Shown here: positions 34,254 to 41,845 of the stretch, in pieces
How the letters are laid out: every line of letters begins with the position of its first letter
Numbering within the stretch: position 1 is the first letter of the stretch
DNA from: CAZKJL01 sp964611095
GTDB taxonomy: Bacteria > Patescibacteriota > Gracilibacteria > Peribacterales > Peribacteraceae
Length of the DNA: 56,137 nucleotides
Reading direction: 5' to 3'
NCBI GenBank assembly: GCA_964611095.1
Contig: CAZSWJ010000006.1
Span: 1 to 56,137, forward strand
Translations under genes and position numbers: made by a program
Notes under the pieces: model-generated
What the model was told of the DNA's origin: nothing
Database searches by the model: none
What the model saw: only the letters and a program-made list of their open reading frames with translations

Positions 34254-35497
34254 TTGGCGATCACTTCGAGTACCGACGAGTGCGGGTTGCAGAAAACTTC
34301 GCAGACATCCGTCCTCAGGAGCTTTTTCTCATCGATGTCGCGGCAGTCGTAGCACACGCCGGTCTCGGCACCTCCGCCGAGGCTTTGGCCGCCCGTATCG
34401 GGTTCGTCGCGACGCAGCAGCGGCACGCCGCCAAGGACGGTGTGCGTCGAGGGCTCCATTTTCTTTTTATCCGCATTCCAGCGGTAGAATGAACCCTTGG
34501 AACGTACGTACGCGATTTCCTTGTTGGGATTGAAGAACGAAAGCACCGAGAGGAGTTCCTTGAGCCTGTCCTCACGCAGTCCGATGTAGCGGTACTGTTT
34601 GAGCTTGAGCGATGCGGCACGCTTTGCCGCCTGCTCCACCGTGCGCTCCTCGTTGTTCGTGATGACGGTGTCGATGAAAATTTCCACGGGCATGGGAATG
34701 CGTGACGGAACGTGCAACGGAGATGCCTTGCTCTTCGCCACGAGCGCCTTCTTGGGACGGTTCTTGTTCTGCAGCCACGAATGAATCGACATGAAATAGG
34801 CGTCTCCGAGCGGCGTGCGTTCCGGGTGCGGCATGATGGCGACGACGTTGCCCTCGGGGTTGCAGATGCCCGCGATGCCTCCCGTCGAACCGTTCGGGGT
34901 CACGGGACAGTCCGCGGACGGCTTGCCCGACTCATCGCAGTACCGGAATGCGATCTGATTGCTCTTCTCGAGCTCCTGGATCAGCTCGGGATCGCGCGTG
35001 ATGAAACGTCCTTCGCCGTGTGCGATGGGAATGTGCATCGTGCCTTTCCAGTTCGACGTGGCGCAACGGTCGGGAGCGCAGGCGGGTGTCATCCAGACCC
35101 ACTGGTTCAAAAATCCGGGCGAGCGCCATTTGCCTTCTTCGCGGATGGCGTTTCTGGCCAAGCACATCTTCAAGTCGCCGCTGAGCGGAATGAGACCGCT
35201 TTCCACGAGCACCTGAGCGCCGTTGCAGTTGCCGACGATGACTTTGCCCTTGGCGGCTTCCGTACGCATGAAGTCGAACAGCGGATCGCGCGCGGCGACC
35301 ATGCCGGACCTGCCGCGATCTTCGTAGCTGAATCCCGCACCGAAAAAATAGCCATCGACATCGTGGAGCTTCTCCGTGTCATCGTTCCAGCGGAACACCA
35401 TGCAATCGAATCCGCAGCGCTTGAGCGTCTTCACGTTGTCGACTTCACCGTTGGATCCGGGAAACGACGGAATGGCGATGAGCGGCTTCTTCTTCAT
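34250..35497 (-). CDS. PurQ-like glutamine amidotransferase with C-terminal extension
   Basis: 415 residues. The N-terminal ~250 are a class I glutamine amidotransferase of the phosphoribosylformylglycinamidine synthase (PurQ) type: IAIPSFPGSNGEVD, nucleophile in GNCNGAQVL, HGEGRF and the catalytic MPHPERTPLGD. PurQ feeds ammonia to PurL in purine synthesis. The last ~165 residues (from VEIFIDTVITNNEERTVEQA), with several Cys (CYDCRD, CEVFC) near the end, are not part of normal PurQ (~225 residues) and I cannot assign them. No other purine gene is in the window. ATG 35497 starts the domain, with CAGAAT 8 nt upstream. Confidence 0.82.
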   Translation of the reverse strand: MKKKPLIAIPSFPGSNGEVDNVKTLKRCGFDCMVFRWNDDTEKLHDVDGYFFGAGFSYEDRGRSGMVAARDPLFDFMRTEAAKGKVIVGNCNGAQVLVESGLIPLSGDLKMCLARNAIREEGKWRSPGFLNQWVWMTPACAPDRCATSNWKGTMHIPIAHGEGRFITRDPELIQELEKSNQIAFRYCDESGKPSADCPVTPNGSTGGIAGICNPEGNVVAIMPHPERTPLGDAYFMSIHSWLQNKNRPKKALVAKSKASPLHVPSRIPMPVEIFIDTVITNNEERTVEQAAKRAASLKLKQYRYIGLREDRLKELLSVLSFFNPNKEIAYVRSKGSFYRWNADKKKMEPSTHTVLGGVPLLRRDEPDTGGQSLGGGAETGVCYDCRDIDEKKLLRTDVCEVFCNPHSSVLEVIAK

Positions 35498-35529
35498 GTG
35501 TCCGATTCTGTGAGAAATAAAATCGTGCG

Positions 35530-36072
35530 TCACACAGTCATAATCTCCTGCTCTTTTTTCTTCGACATGTCCTCGATCTTCTTATTGGCCTCGTCGACTT
35601 GCTTCTGGAGCTCCTTCTGCACGCGCTCCTTCTCGTCCTCCTCGGCGATTTCTTTGGCGACGTCGTTCGTCTTCTGGCGTTCCTGACGAACGGAAATCTT
35701 TGCGGCTTCGGCGAGCTGGCTCACAACCTTCTTGATCTGCAGGCGGCGCTCTTCTGTCATCGGAGGAAAGTTCAAGCGGATGGCGATGCCGTCGTTCACG
35801 GGATTCACGCCGATGTTTGCGATTTGAATGGCCTTCTCGACGTTGGCGAGGACCGACTTGTCCCACGGCTGGATGACGATGGAGCGCGCGTCCTGTACGG
35901 AAATACTGGCGACTCCTTTCATTTCCATGCGTTGACCGTAGGCCTCCACGGCGATTCCTTCGACGAGCGACGCATTGGCGCGGCCCGTCTGGAGTTTAGA
36001 AAATTCGTTGTGGAGATGATCGACGATTTTTTTGACGGAGGCTTCGAAGGAAGCGAGTGCGGGGTTGGACAT
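35530..36072 (-). CDS. frr: Ribosome recycling factor
   Basis: A 180-residue RRF: long three-helix bundle with the QTGRANASLVEGI hallmark and FPPMTEERR. It splits post-termination ribosomes with EF-G. ATG 36072 was chosen because TACAGT lies 6 nt upstream, indicating a leaderless mRNA. pyrH, the common upstream partner, is present, but a gene in the opposite direction (36157-36780) separates the two. The PurQ-like gene follows 32 nt downstream. Confidence 0.97.
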   Translation of the reverse strand: MSNPALASFEASVKKIVDHLHNEFSKLQTGRANASLVEGIAVEAYGQRMEMKGVASISVQDARSIVIQPWDKSVLANVEKAIQIANIGVNPVNDGIAIRLNFPPMTEERRLQIKKVVSQLAEAAKISVRQERQKTNDVAKEIAEEDEKERVQKELQKQVDEANKKIEDMSKKKEQEIMTV

Positions 36073-36156
36073 ACGCGCACTGTAGCACACGGACGCTCGT
36101 TGTATAATTTCGCTATTTATGCTATAATGATAGGCAATATTCTTCACACAAACATC

Positions 36157-36780
36157 ATGAAAAAGCGCACGAAGAAGTCCTTCAAAAAGGACTCACGGCA
36201 CAATCCCCTTCTCGCGTTCGTGATCGCAGGATTCCTCATGCTTGCACTCGGCATTGCCGGTGATGCGCTCTTTGCCGACGAGCACGTTGCCGTCTACGGT
36301 TCCATGCCGAACGACGACTACACCCCCGTTCAAAAGTCCTCCGTCAGCTCCAGGTCGAACAGAGCCGCGGGTCGGGCGACGAAGCGTGCGAGAACGATGA
36401 GACCCGCCGCAACGTCGTCTTCCTCCATCTCCTCCTCTGCTTCCAGCTCTTTGTCATCGTCGGCATTCGTGGATTTCTTCCCCACGATCGATGCGTCGAA
36501 ATGCGTCGATGGGAATCCCGGCGGCTGCACGGCACTCGTCCGTGCACTTGCCGATGACGCCAACCCCGCATGTTTGCGCATCCCGGCATGCAAGACCATC
36601 GTGGAAACTGCAGGTAAGACCCCGGAATGCAGAAAGAACGACGTATGTTTCAGCGCCTATCTGACGTCACAGATTTTCTCGGTTTTGACGGACTGCATCA
36701 AAACTCCCGTCTCCTGCAAAAACGTCTTCCAGGCAATCAAGGCGGACGTTGCCGAGCAAGTTCGGAGGAGTCATCGCTAG
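36157..36780 (+). CDS. Membrane-anchored Ser-rich protein with Cys-rich domain
   Basis: 207 residues: a basic N-terminus (KKRTKKSFKKDSR), one transmembrane segment or signal (about 19-40), a basic/Ser linker with a poly-Ser tract (about 87-108), and a ~95-residue C-terminal domain with eight Cys (CVDGNPGGC, CLRIPAC, CRKNDVC, C..TPVSC) that should form disulphides outside the cell. No family is recognised. TATAAT lies about 27 nt before the ATG. Its last 4 nt overlap the stop of pyrH on the other strand. Confidence 0.75.
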   Translation: MKKRTKKSFKKDSRHNPLLAFVIAGFLMLALGIAGDALFADEHVAVYGSMPNDDYTPVQKSSVSSRSNRAAGRATKRARTMRPAATSSSSISSSASSSLSSSAFVDFFPTIDASKCVDGNPGGCTALVRALADDANPACLRIPACKTIVETAGKTPECRKNDVCFSAYLTSQIFSVLTDCIKTPVSCKNVFQAIKADVAEQVRRSHR

Positions 36781-37478
36781 TCTTTGACCATCGTTCCGAT
36801 TTTCTTGCCGAGAGCGGCATCCAAGAAGGCGCCCTTGCGGCCGAAATCGAAGACGATGATCGGCAGGTTCTGTTCGCGACACAAGCTGAACGCCGATTGG
36901 TCCATGACTTTCAGATTTTTCTCGATGGCTTCCTGGAAACTGAGCTTGTCGTAACGCTTCGCATCTTTGGATTTGTTCGGATCCTTGTCGTAGATGCCGT
37001 CGACGTTCGATGCCTTGAGGATGACGTTGCAACTGAGCTCGAGTGCGCGGAGGGCCGCAGCGGAATCCGTCGTGAAGAACGGGTTTCCCGTACCTCCTGC
37101 GCAGATGACGATGCGCTTCTTGTCCAGATGCCTCTCGACACGACGCCTGAGATACGGCTCGGCGAGTTGCGGCACATTGATGGCGGAGCACACGCGGGTC
37201 GCCGCTCCTTGCTTCTCGATGGCGGACTGAAGCGCCACGGCGTTCATGATGGTGGCAAGCATACCCATGGCGTCGCTCGAAGTGCGCTCGATGCCGCTTT
37301 CGGTGGTATCGCGGTAACGCCAAATGTTTCCTGCACCCACGACGATGACGACCTGAACCCCCTCTTCCCACACGGAAACGATTTGAGAGGCGATATTGTG
37401 CAATTTGTCGTAATCGAAACCGAAACCGCTGGCGAGAGCCTCGCCGGAGATCTTCAGTAGGACGCGCTTGTATTTCAT
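36777..37478 (-). CDS. pyrH: UMP kinase
   Basis: A 233-residue bacterial-type UMP kinase of the amino-acid-kinase fold: KRVLLKISGEAL, VVGAGNIWR, RTSSDAMGMLATIMNA, CAGGTGNPFFTTDSAA and KASNVDGIYDKDP. It phosphorylates UMP to UDP. It follows the truncated DUF4870-like gene by 9 nt on the same strand and overlaps the convergent gene's stop by 4 nt. Confidence 0.97.
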   Translation of the reverse strand: MKYKRVLLKISGEALASGFGFDYDKLHNIASQIVSVWEEGVQVVIVVGAGNIWRYRDTTESGIERTSSDAMGMLATIMNAVALQSAIEKQGAATRVCSAINVPQLAEPYLRRRVERHLDKKRIVICAGGTGNPFFTTDSAAALRALELSCNVILKASNVDGIYDKDPNKSKDAKRYDKLSFQEAIEKNLKVMDQSAFSLCREQNLPIIVFDFGRKGAFLDAALGKKIGTMVKD

Positions 37479-37487
37479 AGGTCGCAG

Positions 37488-37861
37488 CTACGGTACAGGA
37501 TTCACCGGCGGATTGTCCACGGGTGGCTCGGGCTTCTTTTCGGGTTCCTTCGGCTTTTCCTTGCTCGATTGGAAAATGTCGCGGAAGACGGCGACGATCT
37601 TCCGTCCCAAGTCCACGATCATCTTCACCAGGTCCCCCGGCTTCATCGTTCCCTTGGCCAACTCTCCCGCGATGGGCACATCGGCATACTCGCCCTGCGC
37701 CGCATGCACGAAACCGAGCAGCATGCCTGCAACCGTGAGAAACAGCAGGTATTTTCCGACGAGCGGAATCAGTCCGAAGATGATGCTGAAGATGAAGAGC
37801 ACCACGCCCTGCTTGCTGTGGTAGCGGATGAACTTGGAATCCTTGCGCGAGGCGTAGATGA
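37488..37861 (-). CDS. DUF4870/Tic20-like membrane protein, 5' end lost in gap
   Basis: 124 codons remain; the N-terminus lies in the 100-N gap. The visible part has FIRYHSKQGVVLFIFSIIFG, a typical start of the DUF4870 helical core (the FH..Q pattern), two further transmembrane helices, GEYADVPIAGELA, and a Lys/Glu/Pro-rich tail ending PPVDNPPVNPVP. Function unknown. It lies directly upstream of pyrH on the same strand. Confidence 0.7.
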
Positions 37862-37961
37862 NNNNNNNNNNNNNNNNNNNNNNNNNNNNNNNNNNNNNNN
37901 NNNNNNNNNNNNNNNNNNNNNNNNNNNNNNNNNNNNNNNNNNNNNNNNNNNNNNNNNNNNN
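37862..37961. other. Assembly gap (100 N)
   Basis: A placeholder of exactly 100 N. Unlike the first gap, the flanks share no sequence, so the real distance is unknown. It removes the 5' end of a membrane-protein gene and the 5' half of tRNA-Arg. Confidence 0.95.
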
Positions 37962-38008
37962 GGTTTCTAACCTTTTGGTCGCAGGTTCGATTCCTGCCGG
38001 GGATACCA
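37962..38008 (+). tRNA. tRNA-Arg(UCU), 3' part (5' half in gap)
   Basis: The anticodon loop TT-TCT-AA, anticodon 3' strand CCTTT, variable loop, T stem GCAGG/CCTGC and acceptor strand with encoded CCA are visible. Anticodon UCU gives Arg. The missing 5' strand should read AAAGG in the anticodon stem. Confidence 0.85.
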
Positions 38009-38015
38009 TTTTCAA

Positions 38016-38049
38016 TCATGAAAGGAAAACTGCGTTTTTCCTCTCATGA
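38016..38049 (+). terminator. Inverted repeat just after tRNA-Arg, possible terminator
   Basis: TCATGAAAGGAAAA and TTTTCCTCTCATGA (13 of 14 paired) around a 6-nt loop, starting 8 nt after the tRNA. It lacks a classic trailing T run; the Ts are inside the second arm. It may end the tRNA transcript or be a small palindromic repeat. Confidence 0.4.
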
Positions 38050-38119
38050 ACTCTCCTTTCCTGAAATAGGTATCGCTCCAGACAAGCAAAGCTTGTCTTC
38101 GCGATTTTTAAAAAGCTGA

Positions 38120-40012
38120 CTATTTGACGAACCTCCTTCTGACGATGCCGACACCCGCTGCGGCACCGGATGCCAAGAAGATGACGAGACCCGGGCCAGT
38201 CGGCGTGCGAGCCGGAGTCGGGATGGTGGGCGGTACGTACGTGGTGCGCGGAGGAGGCGGAATGATGCCGGCGGTCGGCGGAGGTGCGGCGGGGCTCTCA
38301 CGCGTACACACGGCGCTGCATCCGTCGTTGTTCAGGTTGTTGCCGTCGTCGCATTGCTCGACGAAGTTATCCAGGATGGCGTCACCACAACGCTGCGGTA
38401 CGCAGTTCGGGCGACACTCAGCATTCGCTGCATAGGAATTTTTGTACTGGCCGCCGTCGCACAGTTCGAATTCGGGCTGAAGGATGCCGTCGCCGCATTC
38501 CGGGAGCGGAGTCCACTTGCAGAAGTTGTCACAGTCGTCGTTGTTGACGCGGTTGCCGTCGTCACACTGCTCGCCGAGAGCGGACTGTACGACACCGTCG
38601 CCGCAGTAACCGACGGAGCGCTTGCAGAGGGCGGTGCATGAGTCGCCGTCGCGGTTGTTGCCGTCGTCGCATTCCTCCCCTGCATTAAGAACTCCGTCTC
38701 CGCAGTTCGGAATGTACGTGTACTGGCACGTGACGCTGCAGGTTGAACCCGGTTGTCCGTTGAGCGGACCCTGGTCACAGAGCTCGCGCGGGTACTGCAC
38801 GATGCCGTCGCCGCAGAACATGTTCGGGTAGGACGAGCTATACGAGTAGAACGACGAGTACGAGGAGTAGTAACTGCTATACGACGAGTAATAGCTGCTG
38901 TACGAGGAGTAGTAGGAGGAATAAGAAGAGTAATACGACGACGATGACGACGTGGAGGTGCGAGAGCTCGTGGTGGAGCTACTGCTGCTGGAGGATCTCG
39001 ACGAACTGAGTGAGCTGCTCGAACTTCGAGACGAACTCGACGATGAGCGAGAGGAAGACGAGGAAACGCGTGACGAGCTGGAACTCGACCGACGACTGCT
39101 GCTACTGCTGCTCACGCGAGAAGAGGAGGAGCTGCTTCGAACCGAGCTCGACGAACTGCGGGAGCTGCTCACGCTGCTGCGTACCGAGCTGGAGGAACTT
39201 CGAGACGAGCTTACACTCGAGCTTGTGGAGGACGAGGTGGCCGAAGACGTCCTGGAGGAAGAAACCGTAACGGAGGAGGACGAGGACCTCACCGACGAGC
39301 TGCTGCTCCTCGAGCTTGAGGAGGAGGGCCTGGACGACGAGACGCTGCTGCTCCTGGAGGAGGAAGGCTGCGACGATGCTCTGGAACTACTCGGATTTGG
39401 AGGAGGTGGCGGAGGGGGCGGAGTCGTAGGAGGCGTCGTTGGTGGTGTGGTCGGAGGAGTCGTAGGCGGAGTTGTCGGCGGCGTGGTGGGGGGCGTCGTC
39501 GGAGGAGTGGTCGGTGGTGTGGTTGGAGGCGTACCTCCACCGCTTGGCGGTGGCGGTGGCGATCCGCCGCCCGGTGGAGGTGGAGGTGGTGGCGGGGGTG
39601 GTGGAGGAGGCGGTGTGCTTGCGCAGTAGTTGGAAGGACCGCCGCATTCACCGCAGATGGCGGAGGATGAGGACGAAGACGCACACGAACCTCCGGGACA
39701 TGAAGGAACACAGTTACCTGCGCCGTCACAATATTCCGTTGTGTAATCGCAAACTTCAGTGTCACTCACGCAAACGCTTCCCGGGCCGGGAGAACTCAAC
39801 TGACAAGTGCCCGTCCTGCAGGTTGATGGATCGTAACAGGGCTCTCCGGGGCCATAACCGTTACAGTCGGTAATCGTCGGTACAGACCCACCTGACAGAG
39901 AACCACGTAGGTTGTTCAGATTGAATTTGTTCGCCTGCAAAAAAACGATCGCCAACACGAGTCCGAGCAAAACGCCCAGAGACAATCTTGCGATGGCAGA
40001 ACGGGACATCAT
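38120..40012 (-). CDS. Ser/Tyr-rich cell-surface protein with Cys repeats and C-terminal anchor
   Basis: 630 residues in modules: an N-terminal signal/anchor (ARLSLGVLLGLVLAIVFL), a ~100-residue Cys-rich head, a poly-Pro/Gly and repeated TPPTTPP stretch, about 190 residues of nearly pure Ser with Arg spacers, a Tyr-Ser repeat block (YYSSYSS units), five Cys-rich repeats of the CGDG...EECDDGN...C type (DUF4215/Myxococcus Cys-rich repeat), a Pro linker, and the tail ARTPTGPGLVIFLASGAAAG with a terminal RRR. The tail looks like a sorting signal (motif, hydrophobic helix, basic end). It shares this architecture with the protein at 41846-43582. The start codon overlaps the stop of a small upstream frame. 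It is probably heavily O-glycosylated (inference). Confidence 0.88.
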   Translation of the reverse strand: MMSRSAIARLSLGVLLGLVLAIVFLQANKFNLNNLRGSLSGGSVPTITDCNGYGPGEPCYDPSTCRTGTCQLSSPGPGSVCVSDTEVCDYTTEYCDGAGNCVPSCPGGSCASSSSSSAICGECGGPSNYCASTPPPPPPPPPPPPPPGGGSPPPPPSGGGTPPTTPPTTPPTTPPTTPPTTPPTTPPTTPPTTPPTTPPPPPPPPNPSSSRASSQPSSSRSSSVSSSRPSSSSSRSSSSSVRSSSSSVTVSSSRTSSATSSSTSSSVSSSRSSSSSVRSSVSSSRSSSSSVRSSSSSSRVSSSSSSRRSSSSSSRVSSSSSRSSSSSSRSSSSSLSSSRSSSSSSSTTSSRTSTSSSSSYYSSYSSYYSSYSSYYSSYSSYYSSYSSFYSYSSSYPNMFCGDGIVQYPRELCDQGPLNGQPGSTCSVTCQYTYIPNCGDGVLNAGEECDDGNNRDGDSCTALCKRSVGYCGDGVVQSALGEQCDDGNRVNNDDCDNFCKWTPLPECGDGILQPEFELCDGGQYKNSYAANAECRPNCVPQRCGDAILDNFVEQCDDGNNLNNDGCSAVCTRESPAAPPPTAGIIPPPPRTTYVPPTIPTPARTPTGPGLVIFLASGAAAGVGIVRRRFVK

Positions 40013-40161
40013 AGTCCGGAAAATCGGTACGAATTCAAAATTATGATTGGAGTTAATGTATCACAGCATACGCAAGCGAAAGCAGAGTCTTCTTGCATTC
40101 CACTCTCGGTGTTGTTGAACAATAATATTTTTATCGAGCAATAGTGAATCATCGTTGACAT
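40009..40161 (-). CDS. Possible 50-aa leader ORF with strong Shine-Dalgarno
   Basis: A 50-residue frame starting ATG at 40161, with a near-perfect AAGGAGGAGG site (40169-40178) 7 nt upstream, the best ribosome-binding site I saw in the window. Its TGA overlaps the first ATG of the Ser-rich surface protein (ATGATG), so translation could be coupled. The peptide (begins MSTMIHYCSIKILLF, four Cys in total) matches nothing I know. It may be a regulatory leader, or the site may be a chance A/G-rich element. Confidence 0.4.
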   Translation of the reverse strand: MSTMIHYCSIKILLFNNTESGMQEDSAFACVCCDTLTPIIILNSYRFSGL

Positions 40162-40168
40162 CACAATT

Positions 40169-40178
40169 CCTCCTCCTT
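40169..40178 (-). promoter_or_regulatory. Strong Shine-Dalgarno-like element
   Basis: AAGGAGGAGG on the minus strand, inside ATAAGGAGG(AGG)AATTG. The same element without one AGG occurs before the Cys-rich gene (about 44883-44897). Confidence 0.55.
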
Positions 40179-40247
40179 ATCTAGTACGCCGCGTCACTTG
40201 GTGACGAATGCAACGGGCGGATCTTCCCAAACGATCTCCTCACGGCT

Positions 40248-40253
40248 TAGACT
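40248..40253 (+). promoter_or_regulatory. -10 box of the mannosyltransferase gene
   Basis: TAGACT lies 7 nt before the ATG at 40261; the mRNA would be leaderless. It supports this start over an in-frame GTG at 40198. Confidence 0.5.
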
Positions 40254-40260
40254 GCGCGTC

Positions 40261-41778
40261 ATGAACCCAAAAAAGCCCTCTTCGGTGCGAGACAACTCCG
40301 CCGCTCTCTACCTTTTATTCGTCGTCCTCCTTTCGTTCTTCACCTACTTCTATAGGTATAACGAACCGAAAGCGGTTTTCTGGGACGAGCCGTACCACAT
40401 CGCGGCCGCGGAAAAATATTTGAGCGGCGTGTTTTTCATGGAACAGCATCCTCCCCTCGGAAAGCTCCTCATCGCACTCGGTGAAAAAATCACGAACAGC
40501 AATCCGAAGCACGACATCAACATTACGACCGACTACGCCCGGAACTTCCCGGAAGGATTTTCGTTCACGGGGTACCGCTTGTTCCCCACACTTCTTGCGT
40601 GGCTCACGGCTCCCCTTTTGTACTTCATCTTTCTGTTCATCTCGGGAAACCCGGTGTTCGCGGCGCTCTTCTCCTTCCTCTACATCTTCGACAACGCCGA
40701 GATCGTACACAGTCGTGGAGCCATGGTGGATTCTCCGCTGACCTTCTTTGGATTGGTGTGCGCGCTCATTTTCCTACACTTGCAGAAGAAAGATACGAGC
40801 AACAACAAGCACATCGCTCTTTCTGCACTGTTTGGCATCGTCTTCGGGCTCGCGATGGCCACCAAGGTGGTGGGACTCATCTTCATTCTCCTGGTACCGG
40901 CGCTCCTGTACCTCCTCTATCCGAAGTGGGACAGGATGGTGACGTTCTGCGCCCTGTCGCTCGGAGGCTTCATCATCGCGTTCTGCGGCGTGTGGCAAGT
41001 GCACTTCGCGCTCGGCAGCCGCATCGTTCCGGAGCTCAACAACGAGGGCTACTACCAGGCATCGGACGAGTACAAAGCCATTCTCGCCGCCAAGCAGAAT
41101 GGGTCTCTGGCCGCGGCCCCCATCATGCTTCGCGATTCGCTGAAGTACATCACGTACTACAACAAAGGAGTTCCTCGCCTGGATTTGTGCAAGCCTGATG
41201 AAAACGGCAGCCCCTCCTATATGTGGCCGTTCGGTGCACGCAGCATCAACTATCGTTGGGAAAAGACCGCCGACGATCGCTACCGCTACCTCTATCTGCA
41301 GTCCAATCCCGTCGCATGGGGACTCGGATTCATCGGCGTCGTTCTGTGCGGATTCTTTTTGCTCTCGCGCGTGTTGCTGCCGAGCGAACGCAAACTGAAG
41401 CACGGCCACCTCATGCTCACGTTCTTCGGCATGTACTCGGGCTACATGATCGCCATCAGCATGCTGCCGCGCGTCATGTACTTGTACCACTACTTCATTC
41501 CGCTTTTGTTCAGCTTCATTCTGTTCGCGCTCGCGGTGGAGAACTTGGAGTTCATCGGCAAGCTGAAACTCACGACGAACAGAAAGCTGATCGGGCTGAC
41601 GATGCTCGGCGTTCTCATCTTCGGCGCATATCAGTACTACCGACCTCTCTCGTATTACGAGCCCATCGCCGATGAAGCGTTCCAGAGACGCGCCATCGTC
41701 CCGATGTGGGAGCTGCACTGCGTCCGCTGCGAGAAGGTCAGCGGCATTGCGGTACCCGTCGAACGGAATCCTCAATAA
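40261..41778 (+). CDS. Protein O-mannosyltransferase (GT39/PMT family)
   Basis: 505 residues with about ten transmembrane helices and the PMT signature: the outside loop after helix 1 has VFWDEPYHIAAAEKYL (acidic pair D42-E43) and HPPLGKLLIALG (63-74), followed by GYRLFPTLLAWL. In this family the enzyme takes mannose from a polyprenyl-phosphate donor and attaches it to Ser/Thr of proteins during export. The gene lies between two proteins with Ser-rich stalks, on the opposite strand, which makes them obvious candidate acceptors. It has no MIR domain, as is usual for bacterial PMTs. A terminator follows 23 nt after the stop. Confidence 0.9.
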   Translation: MNPKKPSSVRDNSAALYLLFVVLLSFFTYFYRYNEPKAVFWDEPYHIAAAEKYLSGVFFMEQHPPLGKLLIALGEKITNSNPKHDINITTDYARNFPEGFSFTGYRLFPTLLAWLTAPLLYFIFLFISGNPVFAALFSFLYIFDNAEIVHSRGAMVDSPLTFFGLVCALIFLHLQKKDTSNNKHIALSALFGIVFGLAMATKVVGLIFILLVPALLYLLYPKWDRMVTFCALSLGGFIIAFCGVWQVHFALGSRIVPELNNEGYYQASDEYKAILAAKQNGSLAAAPIMLRDSLKYITYYNKGVPRLDLCKPDENGSPSYMWPFGARSINYRWEKTADDRYRYLYLQSNPVAWGLGFIGVVLCGFFLLSRVLLPSERKLKHGHLMLTFFGMYSGYMIAISMLPRVMYLYHYFIPLLFSFILFALAVENLEFIGKLKLTTNRKLIGLTMLGVLIFGAYQYYRPLSYYEPIADEAFQRRAIVPMWELHCVRCEKVSGIAVPVERNPQ

Positions 41779-41801
41779 GAGATTGTTGCAACGATGAAAC
41801 G

Positions 41802-41830
41802 GAGACGCACGCACGGGCTGCGTCTCTTTT
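41802..41830 (+). terminator. Rho-independent terminator after the mannosyltransferase gene
   Basis: GAGACGCA and TGCGTCTC (8 bp, 9-nt loop) followed by TTTT. Confidence 0.8.
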
Positions 41831-41845
41831 CATGTGCGGTGCCCT

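Noticed and set aside
36120..36160. Two TATAAT-like boxes as a bidirectional promoter with an extra small gene
   Set aside because: They are explained as promoter sites for the 36157 gene and the upstream region of frr; no open frame begins there.
38952..39629. Plus-strand Leu/Glu-rich frame resembling a leucine-rich or coiled-coil protein
   Set aside because: It is the antisense of the Ser codons in the surface-protein stalk. Ser/Arg codons read backwards give Leu/Glu/Asp runs. The same applies to 42705-43127.
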